A DNA stretch of 64,000 nucleotides from Paenibacillus_E sp040812395 (GCF_040812395.1 NZ_JBFNXH010000012.1:1-64000); one strand, 5' to 3'; positions 26,017 through 34,388 are shown, counted from the stretch's first letter. Translations and numbers: made by a program. Notes: generated by a model not told the origin, from the letters alone.

Positions 26017-27030
26017 TTAAACGGTCAATTCGGAAAATGCTTCCTGTAAAAGAACAATCGCGCGAAGGCGCTGTTTGAATTCTTTCAATGCGATCACAAT
26101 TATAATTTCATCTAGTTGGAATGCTTTTTGCAGCTCCAGCAGCTTCACCCTTACGGTTTCCTTTGATCCATGAATGATGTTCGCATCTTTCACTTCCACC
26201 GTGTAGTTCTCATTGGACTGCTTGCCGAATTCCTCGGCTTGCTCAACTGTTTTCACCGTAAGCGTACGGCCGCTTTCCAAATGAACTTTCACGTTTTTGA
26301 TATCAGCGGCAAGTGCCTTCGCTTCTTCATCCGTATCCGTCAAAATAACAGAAACGGCAAGTATAGCTTGCGGTTTCGAACCATTAACCGGCTTGAACTG
26401 CTCGCGATATGCTTCGAACGCCTGCTTGGAGACCGATTCGTCTCCGTTGATGAACTGGGCGAACACGTAAGGAATACCTAATCTAGCTGCCAATGCCGTG
26501 CTCGTTCCCCCTCCGCCGAGTAAAAATAGTTCAGCCGGCTGCGCCGGAACCGGAACGGCTTTGATCCCATGCAGCTCATGCTCGGCATCGAGGGTATCAT
26601 GAATGTATTGATCCAGCAGGATGAGCTTATCCTCTAAAGAAGCCCCTTGCCCTGCGGATTCCTGCTGAAGGGCTCTCGTCGATCTTGGAAGTCCGCCCGG
26701 CGCTCTTCCGATGCCGAGATCCACGCGTCCCGGAGCCAGCGAGGCTAAGACGTTGAAATTCTCCGCCACTTTAAAGGGGCTGTAGTGCTGCAGCATAACG
26801 CCTCCCGAGCCAATGCGAATGCGCTCCGTTTTGGCGAGCAAATAGGAAATAAGCACTTCCGGAGACGAACCTACCACACCGTCAGAGTCGTGATGCTCTG
26901 ATACCCAGAAACGATGATAGCCGAGCGTTTCCGCTTTCTGAGCCAACTCCAGCGTCTGCTGGAACGCCTCTACAGCTGTAGTATGTTCATTGATCGGACT
27001 TTGGTCTAACAAGCTTAATTTAATTGCCAT
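26017..27030 (-). CDS. luciferase-like monooxygenase (YtmO/MsnO8 type), first gene of the island transcript
   Basis: The 337-residue protein has LSLLDQSPINEH, YHRFWVSEHHDSDGVVGSSPEVL, RIGSGGVMLQHYSPFKVAENF and DLGIGRAPGGLPRSTRAL. It is the short LLM type found as ytmO in the B. subtilis ytm operon. TAGGAGGAGACAGC precedes the ATG. It follows a candidate promoter (27109-27137) and the palindromic site at 27153-27179, so it is probably the first gene of the regulated transcript running to at least 17704. Confidence 0.88.
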   Translation of the reverse strand: MAIKLSLLDQSPINEHTTAVEAFQQTLELAQKAETLGYHRFWVSEHHDSDGVVGSSPEVLISYLLAKTERIRIGSGGVMLQHYSPFKVAENFNVLASLAPGRVDLGIGRAPGGLPRSTRALQQESAGQGASLEDKLILLDQYIHDTLDAEHELHGIKAVPVPAQPAELFLLGGGGTSTALAARLGIPYVFAQFINGDESVSKQAFEAYREQFKPVNGSKPQAILAVSVILTDTDEEAKALAADIKNVKVHLESGRTLTVKTVEQAEEFGKQSNENYTVEVKDANIIHGSKETVRVKLLELQKAFQLDEIIIVIALKEFKQRLRAIVLLQEAFSELTV

Positions 27031-27108
27031 GCTGTCTCCTCCTAATAAGTAGCTTCTTTTGTATAAACTATAATTCCAATTGGTTTTGTCGGTATTAAGG
27101 TTACAAAC

Positions 27109-27137
27109 AATGTATCATTGCCTCTATGTGCGGTCAA
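27109..27137 (-). promoter_or_regulatory. candidate sigma-A promoter of the monooxygenase/importer operon
   Basis: On the minus strand TTGACC (27137-27132) is separated by 17 bases from TACATT (27114-27109). This predicts a start site near 27102 and a leader of about 70 bases before the ATG at 27030. The dyad at 27153-27179 would be centred near -64, the usual position for LysR activators. Confidence 0.5.
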
Positions 27138-27152
27138 TTTTGTATAAAGATG

Positions 27153-27179
27153 TTCTATCGAGAAATAGAATGTTTCTAT
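27153..27179. promoter_or_regulatory. putative LysR-type site TTCTAT-N6-ATAGAA-N3-TTCTAT
   Basis: TTCTAT (27153-27158), ATAGAA (27165-27170) and TTCTAT (27174-27179) form an inverted repeat with an extra half-site. It overlaps the end of the LysR gene and lies 123 bases before the first monooxygenase start. The same three-element arrangement with identical spacing occurs at 61663-61689, 112 bases before the acetyltransferase/monooxygenase operon at 59646-61551. Confidence 0.65.
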
Positions 27180-28069
27180 GAAGCATGTGTTCGCAGTTCG
27201 ACTTCCTTAGCCGCCTCCAGGAAAATACGGGCAAAATCCGTACTGGCTTCTTTCAGTGTAATTAAACTCGTCCTCAGGGAGAGTCCGTTTAGCGCAGGCA
27301 TCGTAATTGGCACCAGAAGTCCGTCTTTGATTTCTTGGCGCACGCATAGCTCGGGGAGAAAGGAAACACCCAATCCTTTGGCGACAAGCTTTTTGGCCGT
27401 TTCCAAATTGTCGATTTGATATTCGATCTGCGGCGGCTGATCCAAAGTTGCAAACAAACGATGAATTTTCATCCAATCGAGCGACCCGCATTCGAAAAAG
27501 ACGAGTGATTCCCGGCTGACATCCTCGATCGAGATATCCGATCTTTCGGCGAAAGGGTGACGGGGATGGACGAAGAGCCGAATCGGATCTTCATAATACC
27601 CCGTACTATCCACATGAGGGTGCGTCACATTACGGACGAAGCCAATATCCAGCTCCTTGTTGAGCAGCTTCTCCAAGATGGATTCAGTAGGAGCCGTACT
27701 CAGCTTGATTTGCAGATGCCGGTACTTTTTTTTTATGAGCGGCAATACCTCTGGAATTACATAATTGGATACCGAAATGGTACAGCCAATCCGCAGCTCG
27801 TTCGGTGCCGCAGATAAGTTCTGAAGCTGCTGCTTTCCTTTTTTAAACGTTTGAAGAATCTGCTGCGCGTAGGGAAGAAATTGCTTCCCTTTTTCCGTTA
27901 GTGTGAAGTTCCTGCCTTCCCGTTCGAAAAGCAGCGTATTGAGCTCTCTCTCCAAGGATTGAATGCGGGCGGTTACCGACGGCTGAGACAAGAATAATGC
28001 GTCAGCCGCCTTATTAAAGCTGTTAAAATGTATCACATAGACGAAGGCTTCGATATTTTCGATATTCAT
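27176..28069 (-). CDS. LysR-family transcriptional regulator of the sulfur island
   Basis: The 297-residue protein has an N-terminal helix-turn-helix (MNIENIEAFVYVIHFNSFNKAADALFLSQPSV split over residues 1-32) and a LysR substrate-binding domain from about residue 90 (LRIGCTISVSNYVIPEVLPL). I start at the ATG at 28069, the canonical LysR position, rather than the GTG at 28090 that lies within the purine-rich leader. It is encoded on the same strand directly upstream of the monooxygenases. By analogy with YtlI and CmbR it probably activates sulfur-source genes when cysteine is limiting, sensing a precursor such as O-acetylserine, but the ligand is unknown. Confidence 0.9.
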   Translation of the reverse strand: MNIENIEAFVYVIHFNSFNKAADALFLSQPSVTARIQSLERELNTLLFEREGRNFTLTEKGKQFLPYAQQILQTFKKGKQQLQNLSAAPNELRIGCTISVSNYVIPEVLPLIKKKYRHLQIKLSTAPTESILEKLLNKELDIGFVRNVTHPHVDSTGYYEDPIRLFVHPRHPFAERSDISIEDVSRESLVFFECGSLDWMKIHRLFATLDQPPQIEYQIDNLETAKKLVAKGLGVSFLPELCVRQEIKDGLLVPITMPALNGLSLRTSLITLKEASTDFARIFLEAAKEVELRTHAS

Positions 28070-28101
28070 GCCGGTCACTTCCTTTCCCACTTGCCTTGCA
28101 A

Positions 28102-28395
28102 TTATGAACTTTTCGGATAGAGGCTGCGCACAGTCTCATTCGTGGTTTGCAGATACACCGCTACCTGCTCGAAAGCTGCCTCGGCATCCGAGCCATCCAG
28201 TTGAAGGACTATCGCCCCGTGATCGCCCAGCGACAAACTGAAAGATACGATACCTAATAACCCTTTAGCGTTCAGCATTCTACCGCTTTTCCCGACATAA
28301 ATATTACATGTATACCGGTTCGCAATCGTCACAAAATTCAAAACACGGTCTAGCGTCCATGGTTCATTCACCGTAAATGTCCATTCAATTTTCAT
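28102..28395 (-). CDS. HPr-like protein lacking both phosphorylation sites
   Basis: The 97-residue protein aligns along its length with HPr/Crh. The active-site loop IHARPA of HPr is replaced by WTLDRV, so catalytic His15 becomes Thr, and the KSIMG segment becomes KGLLG, so regulatory Ser46 becomes Gly. The end follows the G.DE.A..AL helix pattern (GSDAEAAFEQVAVYL). It cannot act as a normal phosphocarrier and may be a binding or regulatory relic. I start at the ATG at 28395, seven bases after GGGAGG. It lies 32 bp before the LysR gene on the same strand. Confidence 0.75.
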   Translation of the reverse strand: MKIEWTFTVNEPWTLDRVLNFVTIANRYTCNIYVGKSGRMLNAKGLLGIVSFSLSLGDHGAIVLQLDGSDAEAAFEQVAVYLQTTNETVRSLYPKSS

Positions 28396-28633
28396 CGTTA
28401 AGCCTCCCATCCTTCGCGAAATTATAAAAAGAGACACAACCATCCCGTGTAAGGGTGCTGCATCTCCAGTTGACTGGTTGATTTTATTCAAATAATTCCG
28501 ATGAATTTACTTGTAATTAGATTATAGGTGGTTGAACAGGCATCTGTCAACGATTAAATATTTATATTTGCTACACGCACAGGTGATTGGGGTTATGGTA
28601 TTCTAAAAGAAAATTTCGAGGAGGAGGCTGGCA

Positions 28634-29842
28634 ATGGCTGGACAAGCAGAAGAAAGAAAAGGTTCCATCTGGGAGGTCTTTGCCGTATCTCTGAGGTTAG
28701 GCCTCACCTCATTTGGCGGGCCCATCGCGCATCTGGGGTATTTCCGGGACGAATATGTCAATCGCAGAAAATGGTTCGATGATAAAACCTATGCCGAGCT
28801 CGTTGCGCTATGCCAATTACTTCCAGGCCCAGCAAGCAGTCAGGTTGGCATATCTATAGGCATGATGCGAGCCGGACTGCTCGGCGGCCTTGCTTCATGG
28901 ATGGGGTTTACGCTGCCTTCAGCAGCAGCGCTCATGGCCTTTGCCGTTCTCATCCGTCATTACGATGTCACTGAGGCTGGCTGGCTGCACGGCTTAATCA
29001 TTGCAGCAGTCGCTGTAGTAGCCGGGGCCGTTTGGGGAATGGCACGAACGCTGGCTCCCGATCGCACGCGAGGAACAATCGCTATCCTGACAGCCATCAT
29101 CACGCTGTTATGGCCGACTCCATACGGTCAGTTTCTTCTTATCGCAGCCGCAGGCTGTTTCGGCCGTTTTTTCCTGCCGACGAGTGCCGACAAGGCTGAG
29201 CTGGCTAAGCTGCCTGCCGAGAGCCGCATAAACCTTGGTAAACGAGTCGCACTAACTTCGTGGGCTATTTTATTCATGCTCCTGTTGGGACTTCCCCTTC
29301 TTAGACAAGCTTTCCCTGTCCCTTGGCTGGCGATGTTCGACAGCTTCTTCCGTGTCGGCTCGCTTGTTTTCGGGGGCGGCCATGTTGTGTTGCCCCTGCT
29401 GCAGGCTGAAGTCGTGCCAGCCGGATGGGTTACAGACGCCCAGTTTCTCGCTGGCTACGGCGCAGCGCAAGCTGTACCTGGTCCCTTGTTTACCTTCTCA
29501 GCGTTCCTTGGAGCCGTTGCTAACGGTTGGCAAGGGGCATTGATCGCTTTAATTGCGATGTTTTTACCTTCTTATCTGCTCGTTGCTGGCTCCTTGCCGT
29601 TGTGGGGCGCTATCCGTCGCCGGCCGCATGCGCAAGCAGCGCTTCAAGGCATTAACGCAGCCGTCGTTGGCCTATTGGTAGCCGCTTTGTTTCATCCGGT
29701 TTGGACAAGCGCCATTCATTCTTCGCTTGACTTCTGCCTTGCTCTGGCTGCTTTCGCGCTTATGATGCTCTGGAAGCTGCCGCCCTGGGTCGTCGTCATT
29801 TTCTCCGCCGCAGGCGGGACTATGCTGTCCTTGCTTCACTAA
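28634..29842 (+). CDS. chrA: chromate transporter ChrA, two-domain form
   Basis: The 402-residue membrane protein contains two homologous CHR halves. The N-half has LTSFGGPIAHLGYFRDEYVNRRKW and LCQLLPGPASSQVG; the C-half has GSLVFGGGHVVLPLLQAE and GYGAAQAVPGPLFTFSAFLGA. About ten membrane segments are visible. ChrA proteins export chromate, which enters cells through sulfate uptake, so location next to a sulfur island may be meaningful. GAGGAGGAGG precedes the ATG. It is divergent from the HPr-like gene. Confidence 0.93.
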   Translation: MAGQAEERKGSIWEVFAVSLRLGLTSFGGPIAHLGYFRDEYVNRRKWFDDKTYAELVALCQLLPGPASSQVGISIGMMRAGLLGGLASWMGFTLPSAAALMAFAVLIRHYDVTEAGWLHGLIIAAVAVVAGAVWGMARTLAPDRTRGTIAILTAIITLLWPTPYGQFLLIAAAGCFGRFFLPTSADKAELAKLPAESRINLGKRVALTSWAILFMLLLGLPLLRQAFPVPWLAMFDSFFRVGSLVFGGGHVVLPLLQAEVVPAGWVTDAQFLAGYGAAQAVPGPLFTFSAFLGAVANGWQGALIALIAMFLPSYLLVAGSLPLWGAIRRRPHAQAALQGINAAVVGLLVAALFHPVWTSAIHSSLDFCLALAAFALMMLWKLPPWVVVIFSAAGGTMLSLLH

Positions 29843-29943
29843 ACCTTTACCCTTTTAAGGAACCGGCCATCACGACTGTCACAAAATACCGCTACAAGAA
29901 CAAAAACGGCACAACCATCGGAGCAGCCGCATCGGGATGCTGC

Positions 29944-30000
29944 GGTGCAAAAAAACGCCAATCCGTTCCGTTAAGGGAACGAATTGGCATTTTTTGCACC
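29944..30000. terminator. bidirectional hairpin terminator between chrA and an SDR gene
   Basis: The arms GCCAATCCGTTCC and GGGAACGAATTGGC are flanked by A-run and T-run (GGTGCAAAAAA ... TTTTTTGCACC). The stem ends at the stop codon of the convergent SDR gene and should serve both genes. Confidence 0.85.
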
Positions 30001-30726
30001 TTAAACGAGAATGTGTCCGCCTTCGACGTGAAGTACAGTACCGGTGACAAAACCATTTTGGATCAGATAGAGCACGCTTTGCGCAACATCGGCAGCTTTC
30101 CCTACGCGTTTGACCGGCAATTTAGCCGCTACCGTCCCGTAAAATTGATTACGCGCTTCTTCCGGCATTTTACTGCGTGAAGGCGTATCAATAATCCCCG
30201 GTGAAACGACGTTAACTCGGAGTGGAGCCAGCTCCAGCGCCAAGGTTTGACCCAGATTGGAAACCGCAGCGTTCACTGCGCCTAACGTAGACGAGCCGAT
30301 CATCGATTTATATGCGACTACTCCAGAGAATAACGTAATCGAGCCGTGCGGAGTTAGATGGGGCGCTCCGTATTTAACCGCATAGTACTGACCCCAAAAT
30401 TTATTATCAAACAAGCTTCTGGCCTTCTCCGTTTCTGTTTCAAGGAAGGAACCCCCCGTTGTCTCCGCTGCGCTTACCACCAGATGATCGAATGACCCCA
30501 TTTGCTCAAAAAATGATTGAACTTGATGTTCCTGCGTTACATCTAGCAGGAAAGCCTGCGTGCTAGCGCCTAATTCCGCTTTGGCTTTATGCAGCTTATC
30601 CTCAGACCGGCTAGCTATGATCACCTCCGCTCCTTGCTCCACCAGTTGTTTCGCTGTTTCAAAACCGATGCCTGAACTGCCGCCTATGATAACAACTCTC
30701 TGATCTTGTAACGTGTTCATGCTCAT
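30001..30726 (-). CDS. SDR-family protein lacking the YxxxK active site
   Basis: The 241-residue Rossmann protein has cofactor motif GGSSGIG (residues about 17-23), VSAAE replacing NNAG, and the typical RVNVVSPGIIDTP end. In the active-site helix (SSTLGAVNAAVSNL) both Tyr and Lys of YxxxK are missing. It belongs to the GAVNAA type of SDR seen in many soil bacteria. I start at the ATG at 30726, ten bases after GGAGG, not at the far upstream frame opening. Its promoter shares two motifs with that of the HxlR gene at 31662. Confidence 0.85.
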   Translation of the reverse strand: MSMNTLQDQRVVIIGGSSGIGFETAKQLVEQGAEVIIASRSEDKLHKAKAELGASTQAFLLDVTQEHQVQSFFEQMGSFDHLVVSAAETTGGSFLETETEKARSLFDNKFWGQYYAVKYGAPHLTPHGSITLFSGVVAYKSMIGSSTLGAVNAAVSNLGQTLALELAPLRVNVVSPGIIDTPSRSKMPEEARNQFYGTVAAKLPVKRVGKAADVAQSVLYLIQNGFVTGTVLHVEGGHILV

Positions 30727-30778
30727 CTTCACTACCTCCAGATTAATTTGGATTCCCTTGCTGAACATAGTGTAGCTC

Positions 30779-30822
30779 CATAAATTCCGTTTGGGAAGTA
30801 GTGATATTATTTTCATATAGTT
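30779..30822 (-). promoter_or_regulatory. promoter region of the SDR with motifs shared with the HxlR gene
   Basis: On the minus strand AACTATATGAAAATAATA (30822-30805) precedes TTCCCAAACGGAATTTATG (30797-30779). The second block reads as a -35 (TTCCCA) followed 17 bases later by a weak -10, TACACT. The HxlR gene promoter (32049-32084) has matching blocks, with the first one inverted. This points to HxlR control. From 30823 to 31114 I see only a short GTAGTTCCG match (30942-30950) to the repeat family and nothing coding. Confidence 0.5.
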
Positions 30823-31114
30823 ACAATAATGTTACTTTTGGTGCTGTATTGGAAAGAATCCGGTTAGATGGAACTCACAACGATCTGCTGGTATTCCGGC
30901 TTGTTGCGATTCTCCATCGTCGACATCCCATTACGTGTAACGTAGTTCCGCTGTTCTTCTTATTCCAGTTGGAAATTCAGGCGAATTGCTTGCGGTATTA
31001 AAGTAAGAAAAACCTGAGGCCGTGCATCTGGTCCTTATCTAAACCCATACATCTGAGCCAACCGCTATCGCTTTTCCATCCCCTACCCATTCCCTCTGTT
31101 CTACTTGTGCTGCC

Positions 31115-31613
31115 TTCCATCCGGTATTCATATACATGAGAACCCCTGCAAGATTCCGGGTACATTTCGCCTCCGCATCATCGCATGAGAACGAAGGAGG
31201 TACTGCCGGACCGCCAAATCACTATGCACAGCGATTTCGACGGAACTACGGTGCCTTATTCCAAGGTAACGTCCCTTTTCTCCCCCTGAAGCGGAACTAG
31301 GGTGCGTTAAATGTGCGAAAACGTGCCTACAACCCAGCATTTCCTGCTCATAAGGTACGGTAGTTCCGCGAAATGTCCCTACAACCGAAAATCCCCCCTC
31401 TTAACGCACCTACGTTCCGCTCACTCGTGCAAAAAGACGATCTATCGCAGTCGAGGCGGTATGGGGTGATCCAAACCGCTGTGGCAAAACCCCTGTGGCA
31501 CATACGGATCTTCCACGTCCATCATGTCAAAAGCTCGTACCACACGATGCATGCGGAATCCCTCCGCTCAGCGAGTTCTTCACACACACATACCTGACGA
31601 CATAGGCTTCCTG
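31115..31613 (+). repeat. structured intergenic repeat, copy B
   Basis: This is the second copy of the family. It matches copy A from the TTCCATCCGG start (31115; 4812 in A) to GACGACATAGGCTT. It has the single-unit form of the region duplicated in A. The main hairpin arms are 31291-31317 and 31346-31369. The second hairpin is weaker because its 5' arm reads ATCCCCCCTC. A local duplication of CTGTGGCA occurs near 31490. It lies between two minus-strand genes, next to the 3' end of the HxlR gene. Confidence 0.75.
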
Positions 31614-31616
31614 ACA

Positions 31617-31656
31617 AAAAAGACCAACCTCCCTTTTCAAACGGGGGTTGGTCTTC
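31617..31656 (-). terminator. hairpin terminator of the HxlR gene
   Basis: The perfect arms AAGACCAACC and GGTTGGTCTT are extended by C/G pairs around CTTTTCAAAC. On the minus strand the stem is followed by TTTTTTG. It starts six bases after the HxlR stop. Confidence 0.8.
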
Positions 31657-31661
31657 TCTTT

Positions 31662-32000
31662 TTACAAGGTGAGCCCGAATCGTTTCAATTCAATGAAGAT
31701 GCCTTCAAGTTTTTTGCCCTTTTCTGTAATTGTATATTCCACGCGCGGCGGGACCTCCGGATATACTTTGCGAGTGACGATCCCTTGATCCTCCAGCTCT
31801 CTTAATCGCAGCGAAAGCGTCTTCGGAGAGATGCCGTCCATCGATTTCAATAGATCGCTGAATCGCAGTGTGCCATCAATAAGCAGATCCCGGATAATGA
31901 GAAAGGTCCATTTCGTTCCAATGATATCGATCGCTTTGCCGATCGGACAGGGTTCACCTGGCAATCCTTTATTTAGACGAATGGGTTCTAACACATTCAT
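31662..32000 (-). CDS. HxlR-family transcriptional regulator
   Basis: The 112-residue winged-helix protein has GEPCPIGKAIDIIGTKWTFLIIRDLL (Cys near residue 16), FSDLLKSMDGISPKTLSLRLRELEDQGIV and PPRVEYTITEKGK. I start at the ATG at 32000, preceded by GAGGAGGATGCTCGA. The Cys ahead of the first helix suggests redox or electrophile sensing. Shared promoter motifs suggest it controls itself and the SDR at 30001-30726. Confidence 0.88.
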   Translation of the reverse strand: MNVLEPIRLNKGLPGEPCPIGKAIDIIGTKWTFLIIRDLLIDGTLRFSDLLKSMDGISPKTLSLRLRELEDQGIVTRKVYPEVPPRVEYTITEKGKKLEGIFIELKRFGLTL

Positions 32001-32048
32001 TCGAGCATCCTCCTCAGTAAGATTTGTGCTATTTTTCCAAGTATACTG

Positions 32049-32084
32049 CATAAATTACTTTTGGGAAACTATATGAATATAATA
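32049..32084 (-). promoter_or_regulatory. promoter/operator of the HxlR gene
   Basis: On the minus strand TTCCCA (32068-32063), a 16-base spacer containing AATTTATG, and TATACT (32046-32041) form a plausible promoter. Immediately upstream on the plus strand is AACTATATGAATATAATA (32067-32084), which occurs inverted, with one change, before the SDR at 30001. I read the 18-mer as a candidate HxlR operator. Confidence 0.5.
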
Positions 32085-32306
32085 CTATTGCTTCCCTTAA
32101 TGAAATTATGTTTTCGTATTTCACCGAGCGGTAGGAGCCTTGGGAAATGCTGTGGATTCACTTTAACGCCGGGTCCACATAACTCGCTCATTGAGCGGAT
32201 TGAAAATGAGCGCGTCCCGAAGCCCCAGAAAACCATTCTCCCGTCCGAACTGATCATCCGAGCTTCAACACGCGCGTTGGTATGAGGCAAATAGCTGCGA
32301 TCGCCC
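32085..32306. other. gap with uncertain open frames and a stem-loop
   Basis: A 73-codon frame runs on the minus strand (32290-32069, TTG start, no good ribosome-binding site) and a similar one on the plus strand. I recognise neither product and consider both doubtful. An imperfect inverted repeat (ATGAGGC..GCTGCGAT at 32282-32301 with ATCGCAGC..GCCTCAT at 32318-32338) spans the SDR stop codon but has no T-run. Confidence 0.3.
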
Positions 32307-33149
32307 TTATCTTAACAATCGCAGCAATATAGCCTCATACCATGTCCATGGCAGGGCGCTTCTCCCCCATACCCCCAGCCTGACCCCGCGTCCCAATGGA
32401 TAACGCAGCTTCGGGCTCGCTGTTACGACAATGCGTGCAATTTTGTCCGCCACTTCCTGTGGATCCGGTGCGGAGCTCGCCGCCTGCTTGGAATAACGGA
32501 GAATTTTATTGAATGTGTTCCCATACGGCGACGCATCCGATGTATGAATGGCATCGAAGCCTTTGCGCCAAATCTCCGTCCGATAAGCGCCCGGCTCGAC
32601 GAGGACGACCCGCACACCGTAGGGCTTCATCTCCAGCCGAAGCGATTCGGAGAAACCTTCGACGGCGAATTTCGAAGTGCTGTAAGGCGCATAGCCCGGA
32701 TATGCAGACAATCCACTTACGCTGCTTACATTCACAATGCATCCTGACCCTTGCCGCCGCATGTGCGGGAGCACCGCTTTCGTTGCACTGATGACGCCAA
32801 ACACGTTCGTCTCCAACTGCGCTCTCCACGCTTCCATCGACACATCTTCCACGTAGCCGCCGGTCGCAAAGCCAGCATTGTTAATTAATACATCTATGCG
32901 TCCATACCTATCAATGGTATAGGAAATCGCTGCTTCAACCGTTTCATGCAGCGTTACATCGACTTGCACGACGTCAATGGCGGAGCGAACGCCCGCTTCT
33001 TCAGCGAGCTCAAGCAAACGTCCGCTTTTGCCCGTATCGCGCATCGTCGCTATAACCCGATATCCCTTTTTTGCCAACGCAATCGACGTCAACAAACCAA
33101 AACCGCTCGAAGCGCCTGTTACCATGGCGACGGATTGTCCATCGTTCAT
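32307..33149 (-). CDS. classical SDR oxidoreductase (YusZ-like)
   Basis: The 280-residue SDR has an intact active site: TGASSGFG cofactor loop near residue 11, NNAG, Ser in NVSSVSG and Y-S-T-S-K. The VIATMRDTGK segment after the second strand suggests NADP(H). Length and C-terminal extension resemble B. subtilis YusZ. The substrate is unknown. A GAGGGG site lies before the ATG. No promoter is obvious in the 130-bp gap upstream. Confidence 0.88.
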   Translation of the reverse strand: MNDGQSVAMVTGASSGFGLLTSIALAKKGYRVIATMRDTGKSGRLLELAEEAGVRSAIDVVQVDVTLHETVEAAISYTIDRYGRIDVLINNAGFATGGYVEDVSMEAWRAQLETNVFGVISATKAVLPHMRRQGSGCIVNVSSVSGLSAYPGYAPYSTSKFAVEGFSESLRLEMKPYGVRVVLVEPGAYRTEIWRKGFDAIHTSDASPYGNTFNKILRYSKQAASSAPDPQEVADKIARIVVTASPKLRYPLGRGVRLGVWGRSALPWTWYEAILLRLLR

Positions 33150-33281
33150 CCTCGCTGCCCCCTCTTAACTATGCTTGTTTAACCATAATGGCATACGAAC
33201 GCCCTGCGTGTCGACACTCACGGAAAGGAACAAAAAAAGAAGAGCCCCAGTCAAGCGAGCCCTTCCCCTTACATGAATTAG

Positions 33282-34388
33282 CTATTTATTCACATATTGG
33301 TTGTACAAATTGCCGCCGCCTATGCGAACATCGTCATGTGCCGTTGTTCCTGTAGCCAACTTCGTTGCAAACACCACATATCCAGGCGATCGATCCAAAT
33401 TCACGGTGTTATGATCAAATGAATTGTTTTTTCCTGTCGCATAGGCTGTTCCGTGCGTTCGTACCTGGAAAGCATCCAGCACTCTCGGGTTACCATTACG
33501 GTAGCCTTGATTGTAACGGGTAATCGTGTTTACGCCCTTAATATCCACGAAGCTGTCTGCACTGTTAGCACCGCTGATTCCGGTTCCATTGAACGTATTA
33601 TACTCGATTAACGTATGGTCGGCTCCCTCTTTTACATCGATATGTTCAGCTGTAATACCGCCATCGAATAGGGTATGGCTGATAACGTTGCCTGACACAA
33701 CGTGCTCGAATTTCGCATGAGAATCCGAACCGACATAAACCCCTTCACCGAAGCCCGCTTGATATCTCCCCGTGTTGTATATTTTCGAATACGCTAGCGT
33801 GTTAAAAGAGCTGCCATCCCGAAAATGCACGCCTTCATCCCCAATATTGTGCACGATCACATGGTTCAGCACATTATAATTGCCATGATCGATGACAATC
33901 CCCTTTTGCGCCGTATTCATTTCGATGTCGCGGATTTGCCAATAGTCACCTGTCAAATGAATGCCATAAGAACCGTCATTTACCGCGTTTCCTGTGAACA
34001 CAGCCGGTTTAGTTGCATCGCAGCTTTTGAGAACGATGGGGTTCGAAGCCGAACCGCTTTTGTCCGCATAAAACAAGCCTTGATGGCTTGGATCTCCGCT
34101 TGCCGATCGATCCCCCATATAGGTGCCCGGGGCAATGGTGATTTCGGTGCCTGGTTCTGCGCTTTTCATCGCTTCTTGAATGGCCGCAGTTGATCTCAGG
34201 GCGTTGTCGCAACTAGGCGGATCGACTGTGTCCGGTTGCGTTGCAACACGACTTTGATGCGCGTAAAAATCATTCGATGGCTTCAGCATCGTCGACGTTT
34301 CCGCATAAACAGTATCCGAAATGGCCAGAACGATGAGTGATGAAAGCAGAACAACAATCCCTCCGTGAATAGCATCTCTTCCTAGCAT
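33282..34388 (-). CDS. secreted right-handed beta-helix protein (polysaccharide lyase-like)
   Basis: The 368-residue protein has an N-terminal hydrophobic signal segment (GGIVVLLSSLIVLAISDTVYA) ending in a likely AxA-type cleavage site near residue 29, followed by parallel beta-helix coils rich in N.I...... D..GI/V repeats (for example GIHLTGDYWQIRDIEM, VLNHVIVHNIGDEGVHF, TLIEYNTFNGTGI). An early SAEPGTEITIAPGTY segment is typical of pectate-lyase-like surface glycan enzymes. The catalytic class cannot be read with confidence. AGGAGGAATGAA precedes the ATG. Confidence 0.8.
   Translation of the reverse strand: MLGRDAIHGGIVVLLSSLIVLAISDTVYAETSTMLKPSNDFYAHQSRVATQPDTVDPPSCDNALRSTAAIQEAMKSAEPGTEITIAPGTYMGDRSASGDPSHQGLFYADKSGSASNPIVLKSCDATKPAVFTGNAVNDGSYGIHLTGDYWQIRDIEMNTAQKGIVIDHGNYNVLNHVIVHNIGDEGVHFRDGSSFNTLAYSKIYNTGRYQAGFGEGVYVGSDSHAKFEHVVSGNVISHTLFDGGITAEHIDVKEGADHTLIEYNTFNGTGISGANSADSFVDIKGVNTITRYNQGYRNGNPRVLDAFQVRTHGTAYATGKNNSFDHNTVNLDRSPGYVVFATKLATGTTAHDDVRIGGGNLYNQYVNK

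Noticed and set aside
27031..28101. S-box or T-box riboswitch controlling the sulfur island
   Set aside because: No S-box core or T-box AGGGTGG-type sequence is visible in the leaders at 17616, 27031 or 28396. Control seems to be by the LysR protein.
30823..31114. A possible fourth, decayed copy of the intergenic repeat
   Set aside because: Only short GGAACT and GTAGTTCCG segments match; there is no extended similarity to the three clear copies.
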